Assembly: GCA_021813195.1 (NCBI GenBank)
Contig: JAKALI010000086.1
Location: 1-10,379, forward strand
Source of the DNA: Pseudomonadota bacterium
GTDB lineage: Bacteria > Pseudomonadota > Alphaproteobacteria > Rhizobiales > Hyphomicrobiaceae
DNA: 10,379 nucleotides
Direction of reading: 5' to 3'
The notes under the pieces were generated by a model that saw nothing but the letters and a program-made list of their open reading frames with translations, was not told the origin of the DNA and did no database searches. Made by a program: the position numbers and the translations under genes. Each line of letters begins with the position of its first letter. Positions within the stretch are counted from its first letter, which is position 1. Shown here piece after piece: positions 6,348 through 10,379 of this stretch.

Positions 6348-6590
6348 ATGTCGGTCGATAGCATTCTGCGAGCCCTCGGCGCTTTCACCTTCATCTATGC
6401 CATCGGCCTTTTCGTCGCCTTGATGAGTACCGCGGCTTTAGAAGCCGCCTCGCGAGATGGCAGCGTCGTATGCGCCGATCGCGGATGTCAGCACATGGCG
6501 CTCACCGAGCAACATCATGCAACCCCCGCAGGAAGCGCAACGGGTAGCATCATTCACGTCGCGGCAATGTTCTTTGCAAAAAATCTCTAG
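6348..6590 (+). CDS. Small single-pass membrane protein, unknown function
   Basis: An 80-residue protein that I do not recognise. Residues about 6-28 (LRALGAFTFIYAIGLFVALMSTA) form one membrane segment or an uncleaved signal anchor. After it comes a short soluble part with two cysteines in VCADRGCQH (about 40-49), several histidines, and a C-terminal hydrophobic stretch SIIHVAAMFFAKNL. ATG 6348 is preferred because AAAGG (6336-6340) lies 7 bases upstream; a TTG at 6312 would add 12 residues with no ribosome site. Codons in the first half favour G or C at third positions, as in a real gene of this genome. It is divergent from the flavoprotein operon and converges on kdsA, so it is a single-gene unit. 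Its promoter and any link to RpoE are unproven. Confidence 0.55.
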   Translation: MSVDSILRALGAFTFIYAIGLFVALMSTAALEAASRDGSVVCADRGCQHMALTEQHHATPAGSATGSIIHVAAMFFAKNL

Positions 6591-6598
6591 GTCCCCGG

Positions 6599-6633
6599 GG
6601 CAGCGCTCGTCTCATCTCACCTAGAACGCTGCC
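6599..6633. terminator. Possible bidirectional terminator between the small gene and kdsA
   Basis: GGCAGCG (6599-6605) pairs with CGCTGCC (6627-6633) around a 21-base loop, in the 51-base gap between two convergent genes. The stem is GC-rich but the loop is long and no T-run follows in either direction, so this is a weak call from position and shape. Confidence 0.35.
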
Positions 6634-6641
6634 GGGATTGC

Positions 6642-7517
6642 TCAGCGCGATCGGCGCTGGCGCTTGATCAGATGATCAATCTCCATCAATTCCGCTAAGA
6701 GCTGCTCCAGTTCGCCGAGCGGCACCATGTTCGGACCATCAGACGGAGCACGATCCGGGGCCTCATGGGTCTCGATGAAGAGCCCGGCGACGCCAACGGC
6801 GACGGCTGCCCGCGCCAGAACCGGAACGAAACGGCGCTCGCCGCCCGAACTCGTCCCCTGTCCGCCCGGTTGCTGCACGGAATGCGTTGCATCAAAAATG
6901 ACCGGCGCACCTGTCTCTGCTAGCAGGGGGAGCGCCCGCATGTCGGACACCAGTGTATTATAGCCAAACGACACGCCGCGCTCTGTCACAAGCACATTCG
7001 AATTGCCGCTGCCAACCACCTTAGCCACCACGTTGCGCATGTCCCACGGGGCCAAAAACTGACCCTTCTTAATCTTGACCACGCGCCCGGTCTCAGCCGC
7101 AGCAACGAGCAGATCCGTCTGTCGGCACAGAAAAGCTGGAATTTGCAGGATATCCACGACGGGAGCGACCTGCGCACATTGGGCGACGTCATGGACATCC
7201 GTCACCACCGGTAGCCCCAGGCTGTCGCGGATCTCAGCGAACACTGGTAACGCTGCCTTAAGCCCGATGCCCCGCCGTCCCGTGAGCGATGTTCGATTGG
7301 CCTTGTCGAACGAGGATTTGTAAACGAGGCCCAGGCCCAAGCGCTCCGCAATCTCCTTTAGCGCCGAGGCCATCTCAAGGGCATGTGCGCGGCTCTCCAT
7401 CTGGCACGGGCCCACGAGCACGGCGAGTGGCGCGTCGTTGGAAAAGGTGACGCCGCCAGCTTTAACAACCGGGCTGGGCGCATGCGGATCACAACCGGCA
7501 GTGTCGATATGGTTCAT
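6642..7517 (-). CDS. kdsA: 3-deoxy-8-phosphooctulonate synthase (Kdo-8-phosphate synthase)
   Basis: A 291-residue cytoplasmic TIM-barrel enzyme that condenses phosphoenolpyruvate with arabinose-5-phosphate to Kdo-8-phosphate, the first committed step to Kdo of the lipopolysaccharide core. Motifs: LVGPCQMES (34-42), YKSSFDKANRTS (66-77), KIKKGQFLAPWDM (148-160), FDATHSVQQPGGQGTSSGGER (208-228), FIETHEAPDRAPSDGPNM (247-264). The ligands C38, H212, E249 and D260 have the same mutual spacing as C11, H185, E222 and D233 of the Aquifex enzyme, so this is the metal-dependent class; the E. coli type has Asn instead of Cys. Full length for the family. It is divergent from lexA; the usual partner genes (pyrG, eno) are not adjacent. 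The ribosome site is poor: GGAG only 2 bases before ATG, and half of it lies in a small hairpin (7522-7536). Confidence 0.96.
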   Translation of the reverse strand: MNHIDTAGCDPHAPSPVVKAGGVTFSNDAPLAVLVGPCQMESRAHALEMASALKEIAERLGLGLVYKSSFDKANRTSLTGRRGIGLKAALPVFAEIRDSLGLPVVTDVHDVAQCAQVAPVVDILQIPAFLCRQTDLLVAAAETGRVVKIKKGQFLAPWDMRNVVAKVVGSGNSNVLVTERGVSFGYNTLVSDMRALPLLAETGAPVIFDATHSVQQPGGQGTSSGGERRFVPVLARAAVAVGVAGLFIETHEAPDRAPSDGPNMVPLGELEQLLAELMEIDHLIKRQRRSR

Positions 7518-7521
7518 AGCT

Positions 7522-7536
7522 CCAACTCATAGTTGG
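7522..7536 (-). repeat. Small inverted repeat at the kdsA ribosome binding site
   Basis: CCAACT and AGTTGG are perfect 6-bp inverted copies around a 3-base loop. On the kdsA mRNA the second arm includes the GG of the GGAG ribosome site just before ATG 7517. It might tune initiation; the stem is short and could be chance. Confidence 0.35.
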
Positions 7537-7603
7537 GGATTGGGCCCCCGGATAAGGCAAGCTGCAAAGAATTCCAGCTCTAAAGTAGAACTTTCCGTGC
7601 CTC

Positions 7604-7632
7604 TTGCGGAACGTGACAGGAACGTGTAGAGT
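7604..7632 (+). promoter_or_regulatory. lexA promoter
   Basis: TTGCGG (7604-7609) and TAGAGT (7627-7632) are separated by 17 bases, a fair housekeeping sigma promoter pointing at lexA. The LexA operator fills the spacer, as expected for autorepression. Transcription from near 7639 would leave a leader of about 165 bases before ATG 7804, in which I see no convincing gene. Confidence 0.55.
7609..7623. promoter_or_regulatory. SOS box (LexA operator), alphaproteobacterial type
   Basis: GAAC-N7-GAAC, which reads GTTCCTGTCACGTTC on the minus strand, is an exact match to the GTTC-N7-GTTC operator known for LexA in alphaproteobacteria. It sits between the -35 and -10 of the lexA promoter and 92 bases upstream of the divergent kdsA start. 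LexA bound here would repress its own gene; an effect on kdsA is possible but unproven. Confidence 0.82.
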
Positions 7633-7803
7633 ACATTCATAAGGGTTCCAACGTCATCGGGTTCCGGATTGCACCGTGCGTCGGTCTGGATCGTGCGGCC
7701 GACAAGAATAATTGTGCCGGTCGTGTTGGAATAGGGACTGGAGCTCAGAGCCATGGTCCCAGCGTGCCGCCGCCGAACGGGAAGCGAATGGGAAGGATGT
7801 GCC

Positions 7804-8523
7804 ATGCTGACCCAGAAACAGAAAGAACTCCTCTTGTTCATCCACACGCGGATGCAGAGTGAGGGAGTTCCGCCCTCCTTCGACGAGATGCGCGACGCGC
7901 TCGATTTGAAATCCAAATCTGGCATACACCGTCTGATCACCGCCCTCGTCGAGCGCGGCTTCATTCGCAGGCTCCCCCATCGGGCCCGTGCGATCGAGGT
8001 GATCAAGCTGCCCGAGAGTACGCGACCAGCGCCCGTCGCCGCCGAAAAACCGGTGAACGATCCGATACAATTGCCTCGTCCAGCCCTGCCGCAGCGCGTC
8101 GGCGCACCCGAGATTCCCGCAGCCCACATCATTCATGCCCAAGTCGCAACAGTTCCATTGATGGGCCGCATCGCCGCCGGTGTGCCGATCAGCGCCATAC
8201 AGACACACACGGATGACGTTGCCTGCCCGCCAAGCCTGCTGTCCAGAGGAGAGCATTTTGCTCTGGAAGTTAAGGGTGATTCGATGATCGAAGCCGGGAT
8301 TCTCGACGGCGATACGGTCATCATCCGACGCACGTCATCGGCCGAAAACGGCGACATCGTCGTTGCCCTTGTCGAGAAGGAGGAGGCGACCCTCAAGCGA
8401 TTGCGCAAGAAGGGCTCCACGATTGCGCTGGAAGCCGCCAATCCTGCCTATGAGACTCGCATTTTTCGCCCCGACCAAGTGGACATCCAGGGCCGGCTGG
8501 TGGGCTTGATCCGCCGGTATTGA
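7804..8523 (+). CDS. lexA: LexA, SOS repressor with self-cleaving protease domain
   Basis: A 239-residue repressor of the DNA-damage response. The N-terminal winged helix (1-70) has the LexA start [17 protein letters not shown] and the recognition region [22 protein letters not shown] proline-rich linker covers about 70-110. The C-terminal peptidase domain has the Ala-Gly cleavage site A125-G126 (GRIAAGVPI), catalytic S160 in [10 protein letters not shown] and catalytic K198 in EATLKRL. On DNA damage RecA filaments trigger self-cleavage, freeing SOS promoters. ATG 7804 is chosen over an upstream in-frame ATG (7753): GGAAGGA (7791-7797) is 6 bases away and the protein then begins exactly as family members do. 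The SOS box at 7609-7623 implies autoregulation. It converges on comEC, a neighbour also seen in other alphaproteobacteria. Confidence 0.97.
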   Translation: MLTQKQKELLLFIHTRMQSEGVPPSFDEMRDALDLKSKSGIHRLITALVERGFIRRLPHRARAIEVIKLPESTRPAPVAAEKPVNDPIQLPRPALPQRVGAPEIPAAHIIHAQVATVPLMGRIAAGVPISAIQTHTDDVACPPSLLSRGEHFALEVKGDSMIEAGILDGDTVIIRRTSSAENGDIVVALVEKEEATLKRLRKKGSTIALEAANPAYETRIFRPDQVDIQGRLVGLIRRY

Positions 8524-8575
8524 AGCAACGGTGAGCCTACGTGATGTCCTCCATCGCGTGAATGTCGGCGTTGCT
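8524..8575. terminator. Nested inverted repeats between lexA and comEC, possible bidirectional terminator
   Basis: AGCAACG (8524-8530) directly after the lexA stop pairs with CGTTGCT (8569-8575). Inside lies a second stem, CGTGATG (8540-8546) with CATCGCG (8552-8558), including one G-T pair. Together they make a two-tier stem in the 71-base gap of two convergent genes. No T-run is present, so termination is inferred from position. Confidence 0.4.
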
Positions 8576-8594
8576 GATTGGGCCTGAAATGAGA

Positions 8595-10379
8595 CTATTC
8601 ATCCGATTCTGGGAATTCGGCGTCCGCCCAGACCGGAAGCCCAGTCAGATCAGCGCCAGACTGGCCCACCTCGTGTCGCGATATTCGCGCCAACCTGGCG
8701 TGCTCAGCCAGCGGCTCGGCAAGTTGGGCAAAAGATGCGATGCGACTGAGATGCGTGACGGGGTCGACCGCGCCGGAGCCCAACTGCAGCTCGTCCGCCG
8801 CTGGCGCCTGACCATGTTGGAACTTGCTCCCCCAATCCGAAGCGGTGCGCGGCCGAGCCGCCGACCAGGCCAGCCGGTCGGAGCGGTGTGAGACGGGCTG
8901 CATCTCGGTCCTTTGGGGTGGTTGCGACCAGGGCCGGCGCCCACGCAGTTGAGCGGCGGTCACGACCTGTGGGGCGCCTTCCGGGCCGAAATAGACGGCG
9001 TGGGCGCCTTCGGACCGCAGGTCATGTTTGTCGATCACGATGCGGGGGCGTGGACAAATCGATGGCACGTCGCCTGCTACCACGACGAGCGCATCCGCCC
9101 TTCTACAGTCGTCAGCAGCGGCCGCAGGATGCCGACTGATCGCAACTTCAAGGTCCCGCGCAACGCTCACGCATCCGAGTTCGTCACAGCGAATACCGCC
9201 TGCATGCATGACATCGCCTGGCGTTCTGCCATCGCCGTCCCACTCGAGCCAATGTCCGAGTTCAAAGGCCGCCGGGCGCCCCCCAACCGCACTCAAAGCG
9301 CCGTCGGACTGGCGCACAGCAACAAGATTTCCATCGCGACTAACGAGAATATCGGGACGATCGACCCGAGGGGCCAAGACCAAGCCCGCGGCAATTCCAA
9401 CCACGCCCACAAGCCGCCAGCGGCTACCCCACAGCGTGAGCCACAATCCGCCCAGAACGCATGCTGCAAAGCCGATATCCGAAATTGCGCCCAACCGGAT
9501 CACCGAGCCCTCCAGGCCGGCCACCCATCGCGCCACGGCTCCCATGGCGTCGAGCCCCAGCGCCATGATGGTGAGCGGTGCGGCTTCGAAGCCGATGGGC
9601 ATCGCGATGAGGCTTGCAAGTGCGGCCGGCATCACGACGAGATTGCACACCGGTATGGCCAGCAGATTGGCAAGAACGGCGTACTGCTGGCTGGCATGGA
9701 AGTGATAAACGGAAAAGGGAGCCACAGCGCCGCTGGCGACGACGGTCGAAAAGCAGATACCCGCGAGGAACGCTACAACTCGCATAGGCGGACCCGGCTG
9801 CCACCGCCAGCGGCGCGCAAGCTGCGCCGCCCACTCATAGGCCGCAACCAGCGCGACGACGGCCGCAAACGACATCTGAAAACCCGCATCGAGCAGACTT
9901 TCGGGCCAAACCGCGAGAATGACGAGCGCAGCCATCGCGACGTTTCGCATCGCAATCGCTGGCCGCCCCAACATGACGGCCAGGAAGAACACCTGCATCA
10001 TCACGCACGAGCGTATGGTCGCTGCTGTCGCCCCTGAAATGCCGAGATAGAGCATGGCCGCGATCGCGCCTCCAGCGGCCGCCCACTTCTTCGTGGGATA
10101 CATAAGAGCCACCGTCGGAAAGGCTGCGAGCACAAGTCGAAGCAGCGCAAAAACGCTGCCGGCCATGATCGCCATGTGCAAACCGGAAATCGAAAGCACG
10201 TGGATCAGACCGGAATCGCGATAAGCGGCGGTCGTTTCTTCGCTGATTCCGCCGCGTTCGCCTGTCAGCAGAGCAGTTGCAAGCGCGCCGCGTTCGTCGG
10301 GCAGTACCGACGTGATGCGTTGGGCGATCATCATGCGCACATGCTGCCAAGGGATCGCCATCGCAAGATCAAGCGGCGG
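8595..10379 (-). CDS. comEC: ComEC/Rec2 family DNA-uptake channel protein, N-terminal part cut by window edge
   Basis: The frame is open from the window edge (residues PPLDLA precede the internal Met at 10361) to TAG 8597-8595, giving about 594 residues; the N-terminal third is outside. ComEC is the inner-membrane channel that moves single-stranded DNA into the cytoplasm during transformation. The Competence domain is clear: ALLTGERGGISEE, then SGLIHVLSISGLHMAIMAG, followed by roughly 8-10 hydrophobic membrane segments, with TAATIRSCVMM and FHASQQYAVLANLLAIP among them. The soluble C-terminal domain (DILVSRDGNLVAV, GGIRCDELGCVSVA, AHAVYFGPEG) is the short alphaproteobacterial kind and lacks the metallo-beta-lactamase HxHxDH motif. 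After RGRRPWS, where I expect many relatives to stop, about 110 further residues with no recognised domain follow. Natural competence cannot be concluded, since comEC is widely kept. Confidence 0.94.
   Translation of the reverse strand, partial: PPLDLAMAIPWQHVRMMIAQRITSVLPDERGALATALLTGERGGISEETTAAYRDSGLIHVLSISGLHMAIMAGSVFALLRLVLAAFPTVALMYPTKKWAAAGGAIAAMLYLGISGATAATIRSCVMMQVFFLAVMLGRPAIAMRNVAMAALVILAVWPESLLDAGFQMSFAAVVALVAAYEWAAQLARRWRWQPGPPMRVVAFLAGICFSTVVASGAVAPFSVYHFHASQQYAVLANLLAIPVCNLVVMPAALASLIAMPIGFEAAPLTIMALGLDAMGAVARWVAGLEGSVIRLGAISDIGFAACVLGGLWLTLWGSRWRLVGVVGIAAGLVLAPRVDRPDILVSRDGNLVAVRQSDGALSAVGGRPAAFELGHWLEWDGDGRTPGDVMHAGGIRCDELGCVSVARDLEVAISRHPAAAADDCRRADALVVVAGDVPSICPRPRIVIDKHDLRSEGAHAVYFGPEGAPQVVTAAQLRGRRPWSQPPQRTEMQPVSHRSDRLAWSAARPRTASDWGSKFQHGQAPAADELQLGSGAVDPVTHLSRIASFAQLAEPLAEHARLARISRHEVGQSGADLTGLPVWADAEFPESDE

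Noticed and set aside
7527..7640. 37-codon minus-strand frame ending 9 bases before kdsA, possible leader peptide
   Set aside because: It overlaps the lexA promoter and SOS box, has only a weak GGAA ribosome site and no peptide motif; its position alone is not enough.
7643..7665. Direct repeat GGGTTCC downstream of the lexA promoter as a second SOS box
   Set aside because: The two GTTC copies are separated by 12 bases, not 7, so they do not fit the operator.
8913..10037. Long plus-strand open frame of 374 codons opposite comEC
   Set aside because: It is antisense to a clear ComEC reading, its residues are rich in Arg, His and Pro with no domain, and no ribosome site is seen; long antisense frames are common in GC-rich DNA.

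Overview
The window comes from a GC-rich alphaproteobacterium. The evidence is an RpoE/ChrR sigma/anti-sigma pair with the full set of ChrR zinc ligands, an SOS box of the alphaproteobacterial GTTC-N7-GTTC type in front of lexA, a comEC gene lying tail-to-tail with lexA, and a KdsA of the metal-dependent class. The order or genus cannot be fixed from the sequence alone. I see no mobile element, CRISPR array, tRNA or rRNA, and the ends are cut inside a FAS1 (fasciclin) gene on the left and comEC on the right.

Left and centre (1-6103) look like a stress-response and membrane-lipid block. A secreted FAS1-domain gene (minus strand, truncated) is divergent from rpoE-chrR-SDR (plus strand, 567-2629). 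Facing it and ending only 15 bases away is a tightly overlapping minus-strand operon: flavin amine-oxidase-like protein, DUF1365 protein, cyclopropane-fatty-acid-synthase-family methyltransferase (6025 down to 2645). In Rhodobacter sphaeroides relatives of these genes belong to the singlet-oxygen RpoE regulon, and relatives of the flavoprotein and methyltransferase (UfaD, UfaM) make furan fatty acids on phospholipid chains. The two operons carry the same promoter-like element, TGATCC-N16-CGTTC, before rpoE and before the flavoprotein gene. The simplest reading is that ChrR holds RpoE inactive until membrane or photo-oxidative stress, then RpoE drives its own operon and the lipid-modifying operon.

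The right part (6300-10379) is more ordinary. A small single-pass membrane protein gene of unknown function (6348-6590) converges on kdsA (Kdo-8-phosphate synthase, lipopolysaccharide core). kdsA is divergent from lexA, which has a promoter with an SOS box set between its -35 and -10. lexA converges on the C-terminal two thirds or so of comEC, the DNA-uptake channel.

Most notable: the shared promoter element; a methyltransferase in which two of the five bicarbonate-site residues of E. coli Cfa are replaced (C to S167, H to Q298), suggesting methylation rather than cyclopropanation; and a hairpin over the ribosome binding site of the DUF1365 gene inside the upstream coding region, which suggests translational coupling.
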